From positions 4,583,500-4,647,499 of the forward strand of contig CP118523.1 in NCBI GenBank assembly GCA_029227815.1: DNA of 64,000 nt. Direction: 5' to 3'. Both the position numbers and the translations under genes were made by a program. This document shows positions 29,101 through 37,493 of the stretch, in pieces (the first letter of the stretch is position 1; each line of letters starts with the position of its first letter). The stretch is from Clostridiaceae bacterium M8S5. GTDB lineage: Bacteria > Bacillota > Clostridia > Tissierellales > MCWD3. Below the pieces are notes generated by a model, which had not been told where the DNA came from, ran no database searches, and saw only the letters and a list, made by a program, of their open reading frames with translations.

Positions 29101-29523
29101 CACGTTCCATTAGTCAATATGAAAGTAAATGCTTACAAACATCTATATAAAGATAAGGATACAAATGTAATAATCAATATAGATAAAGTAGATTCTAGAG
29201 AAAAGGCAAGAGTGACAAAAGGACTTTCAAGAAAACAGAAATCAGTGTCAGAGCTATATGATGTAAAAGTAGTATTACAAGAAGGCAAAAATAAAGGTAC
29301 ACTCAAAATGTTAGAAGGTTTTACGTTTAGTATGCTAGTTGATACAAATAAGGTAAAACAAAATAAGATTAGTATAATGAGTTATGATGAACCTACAAAC
29401 AAGCTAAAAGCAGAGTCATATGAAGTATCAAGCGTGACGGAACATATCAATGATACTGCAAAATATGTAATAAATATAGCAATAAAAGAAGACAAAAAAT
29501 TAATAGTTATATATAATAGATAA
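23104..29523 (+). CDS. giant secreted IPT/TIG-repeat surface protein with fibronectin III domain
   Basis: 2139 residues. The signal peptide spans residues 1-31 (ending VYAA). Repeated Ig-like IPT/TIG units follow, each opening with a motif like I..I.P..G...GG..V.I.G..F and ending near a VDVYVEN or VTVKNPD strand. Clear ones include PRIINIVPKQGTTKGGTPIVI, PRIKEIYPKEGSAAGGEIVDI and PIIDTIEPAKGSATGGYTVII. A fibronectin III unit occupies about residues 1838-1920 (SVVLKWDKVEGAQTYKIFGK, LEPNTRYYFKLWSVNKY), followed by a C-terminal beta-rich domain. No SLH, LPXTG or membrane anchor is visible, so attachment would be by binding partners. The neighbours are SLH proteins. Role inferred: extracellular scaffold or adhesin. 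Confidence 0.88.
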   Translation: MNKCLKRGFSILLIILMLIGLIPQSAIKVYAATPVINNIEIVKTYEGGFASPSVFYLTILGTDLNTLNTKIQNNLGAIVDLTPTSTGSFSVQYKINPAEMGSRFFVNGVAYDIFETDMPEIKAVDPKLVKKNNNIKITGENFSKIDQTPTSGNPKITVKYTNTLTHKDLSAILKAAGATGEALVPVDLGLGLQDIRVDKQYTSSGVNVSLSYRYIDAFRIYDDITVNPTNITIFPNKGKPGTKISVSTTDTFNEDYSVFFMKDITDAFKHGNKGRDYFKSVDNKNIKVKVPDSLATGETYKVVLTNSISQGTNDTDDLTGYVIKQKIIGEFVVIDADISPQIQFVQPSSGPDSGSNVNIIGKYMDELNIEGLQVTGGGNLEYDNKVIDGEKLKLTYDATGIKYNTRDVDNIERELLVTIGRTTNFPDINAIKFDDGGGDFDKLLVKTKPISDSELADPVKDVIIEIKTTIHLNGGGTVVFTETAVKEDAYEFVPSFVAPEITKTSPNKVQVEGTGPYTVREDTVIALQGKNFKVYSYTDAGGTVKVNYPIVVLGTNGTTPGDGEISLKRVGAETEVVDADNNPIPGATYEILDKTGNKVDGVAGNETGTIIIVKIPAARQIKQGLIGVQSAVAIANPIKGGNTNGPLVSKNDADTGIEFIKAINSPEINKISPNIVTIKGGEKIVVRGTNFLDGIKVYIDGKEVGGVVRDTDPATTEGTLTFTAPKGREGITVLQVINPDGGSDSEQFVYVKSANQDPKINSIGPNKGSKGTLVVVKGNNFFKADLTVDDVAGMGIYNLIGTRILLDGKDVNTYSGNPDIPEKPISYTLPELNTEKLIKVKDYKLRISKYKEYATIAEIGSPDNIYTFRVDSQGSAVLTRGGNSYVIKVDSAGNYTCQKNGTNVAVTVTDNNITIDGVNLKATFNYDVISIKKLENGTKKIIVSDYFDSLYLRNSANKYFKIFVDQKGKVKISNSNDTEYSIGIDGGNLVAIKNGTKYSFEIDANRKQIFIDRGNANELVLEIETLYYFDANNFITGHRTKVVNKKEIRFLVPPLGIQKWYDVTVKNPDTKSDTKTGENGFMYYKSPTTNPRIINIVPKQGTTKGGTPIVISGEEFQDTSTVYIAGVRIADKDVTLSNNMRELTVIVPKYPGDVSEDFTTDRKTVPVVIVNEDGGKAVKDDGFTYIIANSVPRIKEIYPKEGSAAGGEIVDIFGYDFRFHEPYTGDIGEANFEYDDLDEDLKWDNMNNKDDVDARYKLPFVHDKYTHYYDSPVLPKVYFGNVRAKIVAFNSATGYIQVIAPKHMKAETVDLCVINNDSGKSNSVPYKYKKSNPVISLITPKMGKKEGNEAVDIMGSGFKKSLIDIFDDNPAVTTTKNLYLVRFGSISNAKLPKDHANSGRIINGRTHIELNGGLTVDYVLDSSTGNIDLTTTIKEGDQTYRKKYVYNDETKYLDVVELKNIDTTKPNYVGYEYIKYEVKDGRLIVTRGYSKDVTLKYASQLLAKTPNYHTVGTVDVVMENPDNASNAMEYIYKNPISNPTITAVTGVPFKIESGKLIIQAPTTGGQPFYIEGTQFIQEGITVRIGGYPLKADDFQYLNENKILVKPHKMNTNLQTGREYLIEVQNEDGARATTENIKVYYRYIVISGDEPIIDTIEPAKGSATGGYTVIIKGKNFASNIKVIFGYSASGSGAQILEKSINKLVVRVPASNIVGLVDVYVENIDYNTSSVKQKAFEYISNPTIDTNSITPNEIFITGGQKVTIKGTQFIQGLEVKFGNLVCPKVEVIDTNTIVVESPVATMKDLGFKDVTITNKDGGVATVKNGIKYVVPKPTDPTGFIAKPGHERSVVLKWDKVEGAQTYKIFGKTKGDREYSYIGETKDCEYFLRDLEPNTRYYFKLWSVNKYDESAKYAYANCRTFNENKDEGNDKYEEVVEENTKTVINQDSISVKLPETFSQGQYILDLRGDVYRKSDKLSITIPMKAILAGKGYIYVQKDDFKLHVPLVNMKVNAYKHLYKDKDTNVIINIDKVDSREKARVTKGLSRKQKSVSELYDVKVVLQEGKNKGTLKMLEGFTFSMLVDTNKVKQNKISIMSYDEPTNKLKAESYEVSSVTEHINDTAKYVINIAIKEDKKLIVIYNR

Positions 29524-29530
29524 AGAGAGA

Positions 29531-29629
29531 GTTGTAACAAAATATTATTGGTGTTCAGTATATAAATCGTATTTATTTTGTTACAACAAAAGGGGCAACT
29601 CAACAAATAAATTTGAGACAGCCCCTTTT
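29531..29629 (+). terminator. double hairpin after the TIG gene
   Basis: GTTGTAACAAAATA (29531-29544) pairs with TATTTTGTTACAAC (29574-29587), followed by AAAAGGGGC (29588-29596) pairing with GCCCCTTTT (29621-29629), whose loop has a further small stem. The second is a normal terminator; the first is a 14-bp perfect inverted repeat. Confidence 0.8.
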
Positions 29630-29668
29630 GATGTAAAATATTAGATAATAAACAGAAGAGGTGTTAGC

Positions 29669-32353
29669 ATGGTTAAAAGTAGTAAGCTAGTAATAATAGT
29701 ATTAATAACAGTACTAGCGATTAACACAGTATATGCACAGGTAGGACAAGCTATAGATGGTATTACATCCTATGATAGCTTAAAGAAGAATATTAGTTTT
29801 AGTGATGTAAAAGGGCATTGGGCAGAAAAGTATATCAATACAATGAGTGCATTGTCAATAATAAAGGGTGCAGGAAGTTCTCGTTTTAATCCAAGTGGTA
29901 AATTAACATATGAACAGTCACTGATACTATTAGTTAGACTTCTTGGACTCGAAGAAGAGGCACAAAAAAGAGGCCAAGATATGAACAATAATACAGATAC
30001 AGCAGGTTATAATATATTATCAGCTCATGATTACTACGTAAAAGGCTATGTAGATGTAGCAAAAAACAAAGGTATTATAACACAAGAAGAAATAAACGCG
30101 ATTACAAAAACAAACCAAAGCACCTCCGATAAAATAGAAGATGAAATAGACACCCAGATGGCTAGATATGATGCTAATTTGCAAATTACACAAATACAGC
30201 TAGCAAATATTAGAGCTAAACTGAAAGAAAAAATAACTAGAAAATATACATATCAAAAATCAGTTACAAGAGAACAAGTAGCAGTATTTGCTGCAAGAGC
30301 AATAGGCTTAAAACCAATAGTTGGAAGTAAAAGGCAAAAAATATACACATTAAAGGATTATTCTAGAATAACGCCAAGTTATCTTCCGTTGATAGAAGCA
30401 GTACTTCAAAATGGAATAATATCAGGAAATAATGCAAATCAATTTAGACCAAAAGACTCAATCAACAGAGCAGAGATGACAAAAATATTGTACAAAATAG
30501 CAAGGCCGATAATGGTAAAAAACGGCTATCAAATTAATACGGCAACTATTCAAAATATAGAAGAAGCCATATCTAAACAAACAGATGGATTAACTGGCAG
30601 GACATACACAGCTAAGGTGAAAGTATTTACAGTAGCTGATGATGTAAGTATTAAAAACATACATGTGCAGGAAGCTGGAAGTAGCAATACTTCTAAAGGC
30701 TTTATAGTAATAGATGGCAATAGACTTTCGAGCATGGATAGATTAAAAATAGGCGATACAGTTAGATACTATATAGATAACGATAATAGAGCAGTTTTAG
30801 TAGAAAGACTTGCAAACTCAGTACAAAATCTCACTGGATTTATTGAAAAGGTAGAGGGAGGATATATATCATTTAAAGATTTTAACGATGTTATGTATAA
30901 ATATGAATTAGCTAAAGGAGCAAATATAATAGTAAACGGGGATAGTATTTTAGCAAAAGATTTATTATATGGACAAGAAGTATCAGTAGAAGTTACAAAC
31001 AACAAAATATCTCGTATATCAAGTAACCTAGAAATAGGAGAAGAAGGATATATAGAAAAGGGAGATAAAATAATAACAGGAAAAGTATTATCTAAAGATA
31101 AATATAGTGGGCAGGTAACATTAGCTACACCTAATGAAGTTAAAAATTTCATTATAGATGGATATGCAAATATAATTAAAGATGGTAACAACGTAGACTT
31201 TCAAAAAATACAAGATGGAGATTTACTAAGACTAGAATTTGATGATTACAATACGAATAGGCCATCAAAGGTCACGATATCATCAGCAGATATACAAATT
31301 TCTGCATTATATAAAGTAGAATTGCAAGATGTAGATACAATGCGTAAACAGCTTATATTAGGAGATATTAAACGCTACAACCACGGTAGTTGGATGAATG
31401 AAGAAGGGAAAAAAGACCTTCAAATAAATCAAGCTTGTAAGATATATGTTGGGAACGTAAGCTTATCATTAGAAGAGTTAAAGAACTATAAGGGCAAAGA
31501 AGCTTATATAGCAGTTCAAGAAAACTTTGGGCAAGACGAAGCTATTAAACTAATAGTTAAGAATAATTATGAGACAAAATATGATAACTCAATACAAAAG
31601 ATAGAGTATGGCTCAAATACTCTAAGGGTCGAGTATAGAAATATAGGTTTTGACAATGATAGTACGATTATAGTCAAGAATAACAGATTAATACACCCAT
31701 ACAATCTATCAAAAGGAGACGACATATTAGTATATTCATATGGAGTTAACAACCCTCATGCAGCATTCATATCAGTATTAGAAGAGGATGCAAATGGACT
31801 AGTAGTATATAGAGGTAGAATAGACGAAATCAACAAATACAACATAGATTTAGATAAGATATATTATCTAGAGGACAACAAGTGGCAGAAAGAGAAAAAG
31901 CAGACAACATTCAATATAAGTAATGATACAAAGATTATAGATACTAGAAAGGCACAAGCAGTAGACGTAACAGTAGATGCTTTTCTAAATAGTAGGCATT
32001 TGAAATCCTCTGATCCTAACAATTACTATAAGAAATATGCCTATGCGGTGGAGTACAATGGCATGGTGCTGGCAATGAATATTATAGATAATTCTACAAA
32101 GTCTCAAGTAGTAACCATAGCTACAGTAGATGATATAGATAAAGCAAACATAACATTAGAGTTGAAAGATGTTAAGGATTATAGCTTCTTTACAAACAAA
32201 TGGAATCTAAACAATGCCTCACTTTATCTAATGGCACAAAAAGCTATATTCATAAAAGATGGTAAGATAGTTGGATTTGATCATGTTAAGAAAGGTGATA
32301 AATTATATATACTCAGGAAAAATGGACGAGGAGATATAGTGTTAATAAAATAG
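29669..32353 (+). CDS. SLH-anchored surface protein with repeated beta domains
   Basis: 894 residues. Signal peptide about 1-24 (ending VYAQ). SLH repeats occupy about residues 45-290: FSDVKGHWAEKYINTMSALSIIKG, a VTREQVAVFAARAIGL unit and LPLIEAVLQNGIISGNNANQFRPKDSINRAEM. A helical insert of charged residues separates the first and second. The rest is a series of small beta domains with a recurring VEKVEGGYISFKDFND / LLYGQEVSVEVTNNKI / GDKIITGKVLSKDKYSGQVTL pattern, also seen in the SLH protein at 50353. It is co-transcribed with the next gene, 18 bases away. No enzymatic motif was seen. Confidence 0.85.
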   Translation: MVKSSKLVIIVLITVLAINTVYAQVGQAIDGITSYDSLKKNISFSDVKGHWAEKYINTMSALSIIKGAGSSRFNPSGKLTYEQSLILLVRLLGLEEEAQKRGQDMNNNTDTAGYNILSAHDYYVKGYVDVAKNKGIITQEEINAITKTNQSTSDKIEDEIDTQMARYDANLQITQIQLANIRAKLKEKITRKYTYQKSVTREQVAVFAARAIGLKPIVGSKRQKIYTLKDYSRITPSYLPLIEAVLQNGIISGNNANQFRPKDSINRAEMTKILYKIARPIMVKNGYQINTATIQNIEEAISKQTDGLTGRTYTAKVKVFTVADDVSIKNIHVQEAGSSNTSKGFIVIDGNRLSSMDRLKIGDTVRYYIDNDNRAVLVERLANSVQNLTGFIEKVEGGYISFKDFNDVMYKYELAKGANIIVNGDSILAKDLLYGQEVSVEVTNNKISRISSNLEIGEEGYIEKGDKIITGKVLSKDKYSGQVTLATPNEVKNFIIDGYANIIKDGNNVDFQKIQDGDLLRLEFDDYNTNRPSKVTISSADIQISALYKVELQDVDTMRKQLILGDIKRYNHGSWMNEEGKKDLQINQACKIYVGNVSLSLEELKNYKGKEAYIAVQENFGQDEAIKLIVKNNYETKYDNSIQKIEYGSNTLRVEYRNIGFDNDSTIIVKNNRLIHPYNLSKGDDILVYSYGVNNPHAAFISVLEEDANGLVVYRGRIDEINKYNIDLDKIYYLEDNKWQKEKKQTTFNISNDTKIIDTRKAQAVDVTVDAFLNSRHLKSSDPNNYYKKYAYAVEYNGMVLAMNIIDNSTKSQVVTIATVDDIDKANITLELKDVKDYSFFTNKWNLNNASLYLMAQKAIFIKDGKIVGFDHVKKGDKLYILRKNGRGDIVLIK

Positions 32354-32371
32354 GACATAAGGAGTGTAAGT

Positions 32372-33847
32372 ATGAAAAAAATACTTTGTATTATAACATT
32401 AATAATATCACTTTCAACATCATCATTTGCACAGATAAACAATGCAGGCTTTGAAGGTGGTATAAACAAAGACGAACAAGACTACAAAAGAGAAAAACAG
32501 TATAAAGAAGTTATATTTATAACAGGAAAGCCAGTAGTGCTATATGGTAAGGTGAAAATGCTTGTTAAAGATAAAAAACTGACATATGACTATGTAGATA
32601 TGAAGAGTAAAGATGGAACAGTAACAATGAAAAAAAAGATAGAGCTAGAGAGAATCATAGAAGACAATGAGAGTATTAAACAAGTAAGAGAAGAAAACAA
32701 CATAGTCAAATACAAAGAAGAAATAAGTGATAGTAATGGAGATACTTATGTATTAGAGGACTATCAGTTTCATAACTCAACTATAGATGATAATCAACCT
32801 ATGATTAATTACTACTCAGGAAATTGGCTTGGAACCAAAACATATATGATAAACGATGGTGAGCGAAAAATAATATCAGAAACTACAGGTGGAATATATG
32901 GATATGACCACTATTGGGGGGCAACAGAAACTCAGAAAATCAAACAATATTTGAAAAAAGTAAATACTAAAACCGACAAAATAGAATGGACAGGTAGCTC
33001 AGAGATGAATATTTCATTCAATAGAACAAAAGAAATGGAGTATTTTGATAATCTGCCGTACCAAGCTAGTTTTTCCGATGGATATACATTAACTGAAAAA
33101 AAGGAAACAGTGATGAAGTACAGTTATGACATGCCTTATCTAGGGAGTAAGAGTACATCAAATGTTAGAAACAAAGGAACAGGAGTGGAGAGATATGACA
33201 CATTGCCAACACAAAAAAAGCTCTATATACCAAAATATGAAGATATAAAGGGAATATGGTCTCAGTGGGATATAAAAAGACTAGCAGGTCTTGGAGTATT
33301 TGATAGTTCAAAGAAATTCTTTGGGCCTAAGCTACCAGCAGAGAGAGGAGAATTTGCAAGGTGGCTTGGAAAGACTATGAATCTAGTCAAAGAAGATAAT
33401 AAACCAAAGAGATCATTTACAAAAAAAGATGCAAATACACCTGTTTTTGTAGATGTAACAAGAGAAAATCCTGATTATGAATACATAAAAATAATCAAGG
33501 AAAGAGGAATAATGTCAGGTGTAGGAAAAGGGTCATTTATGCCTAAGGGTAAATTGACAAGGGCGCAAGCAATAACAATAGTTATACGATCGATAGGACT
33601 AGAAAGGCTTGCACCAAATCCACCATTTAGAACATCATTTAAAGACGATAGTAGTATACCACAGTGGGCTAAAAAATCTATTTACGTAGCAAAACAGATT
33701 AATCTCTTGAGTGGAAATAATGGTTATGTATATCCTAATGATTATATGAGTAGAGAAGAAGCCGCAGCGTTTTTAAATAGATTTATAAACTATTTACAAG
33801 TAGAGCTTAAAGATGAATATAGAGATAGTATAATCAATTACAACTAA
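32372..33847 (+). CDS. SLH-domain protein with C-terminal anchor
   Basis: 491 residues. Signal peptide 1-20 (ending SFAQ). The first 270 residues are a beta-rich region of unknown function containing WTGSSEMNISFNRTKEMEYF. From about residue 285 there are three SLH repeats: IKGIWSQWDIKRLAGLGVFD, TREN-type IKIIKERGIMSGVGKGSFMPKGKLTRAQAITIVIRSIGL and FKDDSSIPQWAKKSIYVAKQINLLSGNNGYVYPNDYMSREEAAAFLNRFI. The anchor is at the opposite end from its operon partner. Confidence 0.85.
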   Translation: MKKILCIITLIISLSTSSFAQINNAGFEGGINKDEQDYKREKQYKEVIFITGKPVVLYGKVKMLVKDKKLTYDYVDMKSKDGTVTMKKKIELERIIEDNESIKQVREENNIVKYKEEISDSNGDTYVLEDYQFHNSTIDDNQPMINYYSGNWLGTKTYMINDGERKIISETTGGIYGYDHYWGATETQKIKQYLKKVNTKTDKIEWTGSSEMNISFNRTKEMEYFDNLPYQASFSDGYTLTEKKETVMKYSYDMPYLGSKSTSNVRNKGTGVERYDTLPTQKKLYIPKYEDIKGIWSQWDIKRLAGLGVFDSSKKFFGPKLPAERGEFARWLGKTMNLVKEDNKPKRSFTKKDANTPVFVDVTRENPDYEYIKIIKERGIMSGVGKGSFMPKGKLTRAQAITIVIRSIGLERLAPNPPFRTSFKDDSSIPQWAKKSIYVAKQINLLSGNNGYVYPNDYMSREEAAAFLNRFINYLQVELKDEYRDSIINYN

Positions 33848-33961
33848 CGTTAAAAAATTGATTTAATTACATTTATTTTTATTAATTTCACATGGATTTC
33901 ACATTATAGAGTTATAATTTAACATAGTAACAAGAACATTTTAAACTTCTACAACATTTCA

Positions 33962-33994
33962 AAAGGTAGCTCCAAAGCGAGGTACCTTTTTTTT
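33962..33994 (+). terminator. intrinsic terminator after the SLH pair
   Basis: AAAGGTAGCTC pairs with GAGGTACCTTT (one mismatch) around a six-base loop, followed by a long T run. Confidence 0.8.
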
Positions 33995-34463
33995 GTAAAT
34001 ATAACATTTGCTATATGCGAAGTTCTTTAGAAATGTAAAACAATTTTAATATAACTGAAAAACCAATGAAATAGAGTGTTACAGGTATATGACAAAATCT
34101 GCAGTATTGAATAATATAGGATAATAGACTAAAATATAATGAGGGTCAAAATTATATTTTATACAATCTTTAATAAAAATGACATAACAACAAAAAAACA
34201 TTAAAAATTAGAAACTTTTTAGTTACAAATGGCGTCTAATAATAAGGAGACTCTGTAAATGAGAGGAGGCAAATCACCGAGCAGTAAATTTTATATAAAA
34301 AAGAAGAGAAAATAAAATTAAAATAGAAGCGGAGTATTAAGTCTTATATCTAGCAAATGTAAATTAAACAGTAAATTAAGTTAGTAAATAATATATAGCA
34401 TTGCTGTTACGACAGATCATATAGACAACATATATACTATTATAATAGGAGGTAAAATTAATA
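33995..34463. other. long A/T-rich leader region before the export locus
   Basis: 470 bases with no recognised gene apart from a weak 18-codon frame listed separately. A TATAAT at the end (about 34439-34446) lies too close to the ribosome site to be the promoter. No riboswitch class that I know was recognised. Confidence 0.4.
34259..34315 (+). CDS. possible 18-residue basic leader peptide
   Basis: AAGGAG lies nine bases before ATG 34259, and the frame MRGGKSPSSKFYIKKKRK ends at TAA 34313-34315. It is strongly basic. It is 150 bases upstream of the first adaptor gene. Only the ribosome site supports it; it may be chance in A-rich DNA. Confidence 0.2.
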   Translation: MRGGKSPSSKFYIKKKRK

Positions 34464-36107
34464 ATGGTTGAGAGAATATTAAAAATAACATTAGTTATAG
34501 TAGTATTACTTTTTGGAGGATTTTATGCGTATAACGAATCAGTGAGAAAGCAAGAAGTATCCTCAAAGGAAGTAGTAGAGTATATTACCAAAGAAGTAGA
34601 AAAAGGAGATATAGTAGCAGGAGTAAAAACATCTGGACAAATAGAAGGATCTTGGGGTGGAGGTATAGATGTACCAGATATACTATTTGATGGCGGACAA
34701 GAGGCGAAATACATAATAGAGAAGGTACTAGTTGAGAGAGGAGACCCTGTAAAAGAGGGAGACACTTTAATCAAGTTACAATCACCAGATTTAGATTTAA
34801 AGTTAAAAGAAGCGGAGCTTAAATTAAGAGAAAAAACAGATGATCTACTCTTAATGGCAGGAGTAGATAATATAAATAAAATCAGTCCATCACAAGGAAT
34901 AATAGTAAGAGCAACTATGGAGGGGAGAGTGACTGAGCTTACAGTTAAAGAAGGAGATGAACTAGAGCAGGGAATCTCAGTGGCCAAAATAGTAAATGAT
35001 TCAAAATACATAGTAAGAGCAAAAGTGACTCCAGGCGAATATAAATTATTAAAAGAGGGACAAGAAGTTACATTAAAAATAGGTAGTTACGATGGAACAA
35101 ATGTAGCTACAATAACAAGTATAGATAAAAACCAATCACCAGATCTGGACAAAGATGGAAAAGCTATAGGATTTATTCATTGGATAACAATAGAAGGAAA
35201 AAATCCAGGATTAGCACAACCAAAAATGGAAGTAGAAGTTGGAATAAAGAGAGGTGGCAATATATTCTATTTTGTAAATAAAGCGTCAATAGAAGGCTTT
35301 GCAAATGAGGCTACAATACTAGCTAGTGCTAAAGGAATCATTACAAAGATGTATGCACATAGTAATGATGTAGTAAAAAAAGGAGATAAAATCGCAGTAC
35401 TAGCTGGGGAGGACATGCAAAGAGCAATAGAAGGGAAGATAAGAGAAATAGATGAGTTGAAGAAAAACATAAATAGCTATAAAGAGTCTTATAAGTATCT
35501 TGAAATAAAATCACGTATGAATGGAATAGTGAGTTATATGCGTGCTACAGAAGGCAAAGAACTAGAGAGATTTGGTTACTTAGGATCATTGTATAATATG
35601 GATGAAATGTATATGGAAACTTACGTAGATGATCAAGACGTATTAAAAGTAAAAATGGATGCTCCAGTAACTATAACACTAGATGCAATACCAGGAGAAA
35701 TCTTTGAAGGAAGAGTAAAAGATATACAGACTCGAGGAAATAGCAAAGATGGTATAACTAAATTTAGAGTAACTATAAACTTGAAAGGTAACGAAAAAAC
35801 AAAACCAAACTTTGCAGCCAAAGCATTTATAGAATCAGGCAGTTCTAAAGACACACTATTGATACCATTAGAAGGTTTACTAGAAGAAGAGGGTAAAATG
35901 GTTGTAAAAATATTACAAGATGACAAATCAGTAAAAGTAGTTCCTGTAAAAATAGGAGTAATGAATGATAGAATGGTAGAGATTGTTGAAGGATTAAAAG
36001 AAGGAGATAAAATAATAACAGGAACAGAGACAAAAATATTAAATGGTGATAACAATAATGTAAAGGTCTTAGAGACAAAACCAGATAACAATAAAAAAGG
36101 CGAATAA
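34464..36107 (+). CDS. MacA/HlyD-type export adaptor, copy 1
   Basis: 547 residues. One N-terminal membrane anchor (about 6-25). A barrel-sandwich/lipoyl half follows with VLVERGDPVKEGDTLIKLQSPDLDLKLKEAE, then a second lipoyl-like segment KGIITKMYAHSNDVVKKGDKIAVLAG, a short coiled coil at about 320-345, and the beta-barrel and membrane-proximal domains (LDAIPGEIFEGRVKDI, EGLKEGDKIITG). It matches the adaptor of MacAB-type ABC exporters. A paralogue at 38207 has the same layout with clear divergence. Substrate unknown. Confidence 0.85.
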   Translation: MVERILKITLVIVVLLFGGFYAYNESVRKQEVSSKEVVEYITKEVEKGDIVAGVKTSGQIEGSWGGGIDVPDILFDGGQEAKYIIEKVLVERGDPVKEGDTLIKLQSPDLDLKLKEAELKLREKTDDLLLMAGVDNINKISPSQGIIVRATMEGRVTELTVKEGDELEQGISVAKIVNDSKYIVRAKVTPGEYKLLKEGQEVTLKIGSYDGTNVATITSIDKNQSPDLDKDGKAIGFIHWITIEGKNPGLAQPKMEVEVGIKRGGNIFYFVNKASIEGFANEATILASAKGIITKMYAHSNDVVKKGDKIAVLAGEDMQRAIEGKIREIDELKKNINSYKESYKYLEIKSRMNGIVSYMRATEGKELERFGYLGSLYNMDEMYMETYVDDQDVLKVKMDAPVTITLDAIPGEIFEGRVKDIQTRGNSKDGITKFRVTINLKGNEKTKPNFAAKAFIESGSSKDTLLIPLEGLLEEEGKMVVKILQDDKSVKVVPVKIGVMNDRMVEIVEGLKEGDKIITGTETKILNGDNNNVKVLETKPDNNKKGE

Positions 36108-37446
36108 ATAAGGAGGAATAAAGATGACTCAGAAAAAGAGAATACATTCCTTCTTAGCAAGATGGTGGTTCACAGCAAAGATGGCATCACATGGGATATT
36201 ATCGAATCCACTAAGGTCAGCGCTGACAATACTAGGAGTAGCAATAGGAGTAGCATCAGTAGTATGTTTAATGGGAATAGGAGAAGGAGCAAGACAAGCA
36301 GTAATAGAGCAGTTTGAAAGTCTAGGAGCAAACGTAATATCAATAAACATACACAAACCAGAGTACGAATTTAATGAAGAAGATGTGGATGACCTAGTAG
36401 AAAGAGTGCAAGGAATGGATATAGCATCGCCAGTAGTAAACACAAAAGCAGAAATGAGATGGAAAAGAGCCAAAGGAAGCATGAAGCTAATAGGAGTAAA
36501 CGAAAAATACCGAGATAAGAGACCACAAAATATTGACAGGGCAATTTTTCACAAAATGGCATGTAAAACAGAGATCAAACGTAGCGATATTAGGATATAA
36601 TATAGGAACAAAATTAAACGGAGGACGAAGTCCAGTAGGAAGAAGCATAACGTTAAATGGGATGAGCTATAGGATAATAGGAGTATTAGAAGAAAAAGGC
36701 TCAGGAAACGCAAACGATGTAGACAATAGAATAGTAATACCATACACATCAGCACTAAAAATAGCAGAAAAGACAACCATAGAAGAGATATGGGGAAAAG
36801 CAGGATCACCAGTAGAGGCAGACTTAGCAGTAGTACAGCTAAGTAGAATAATAAAAAGAAAGCTAGGAATGGATGCGAGCGCACCAAAAATGACAGCAAG
36901 TAACAGTGCAGAAGGAGAAGAAAAAACAGAAGCAGTAGATAAAGAAAAAGAAGAAAAGAAGAGAAAGCAGTAGAAACGGAAATACCAGGGGCAGGAGAAG
37001 AAGTAATATCAATAACAAACCTAAACCAGCTAATAGAAGAAGCAGACAATGCCAAAAAAGTAATGACACTCTTACTAGGAGGAATAGCAGCAGTATCGCT
37101 ATTAGTAGGAGGACTAGGAATCATGAACATCATGCTAGTAGCAGTAACAGAGAGAACAGAAGAAATAGGAGTAAGAAGAGCATTAGGAGCAAAGAAGATA
37201 GACTTATTAGTACAGTTTTTACTAGAAGCATTATTTGTAAGTATAATAGGAGCAATAACAGGGATAGTAGCAGGAATATGGGGGATGAAAGTATTTGATA
37301 GTCAAGGATTTAATACAGCGATAAACATACAATCAATAAAGATAGCGATAGTAGTGGCATTAGGTTCAGGATTATTATTTGGAGTATATCCAGCAGTATC
37401 AGCATCTTCAGTACCGCCAGTTGAGGCTCTTAGAAGACAATAACAA
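36091..37446. repeat. long direct repeat, copy 1
   Basis: This stretch recurs at 39870-41228 with no difference that I could find except a 2-base and a 1-base gap in copy 1. It starts 33 bases before the permease ATG, including the adaptor stop and ribosome site, and ends six bases after the stop. The identity stops abruptly on both sides. Confidence 0.9.
36124..37443 (+). pseudogene. MacB-type ABC permease, copy 1, with two frameshifts
   Basis: Compared with the intact copy at 39903 it lacks two bases near 36511 (TACC-GAG here, TACCCAGAG there) and one A in a run of A near 36954. The frame therefore breaks after about residue 129, runs in the wrong phase to about residue 277 and is then restored, since the two gaps total three bases. 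As written, the product would be cut short by a stop at 36598-36600. The rest, including GIMNIMLVAVTERTEEIGVRRALGAKK, is identical. It may be a true recent lesion or an assembly/base-calling error in a repeat. If the latter, it encodes a working 440-residue permease. Confidence 0.8.
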
Positions 37447-37493
37447 CTTTAATAAATATATAGATAAAGATATATAGCGAAGGAGGTACAATA

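Noticed and set aside
34200-34463. A cyclic dinucleotide riboswitch before the export locus
   Set aside because: The GGAGGC...ACCGAGC words drew attention but the conserved core of the GEMM or ydaO classes is not present.
36129-37133. Leucine-rich minus-strand frames opposite the permease copies
   Set aside because: They arise from the A-ending codon pattern of the permease read in reverse; no start signals, no plausible protein.
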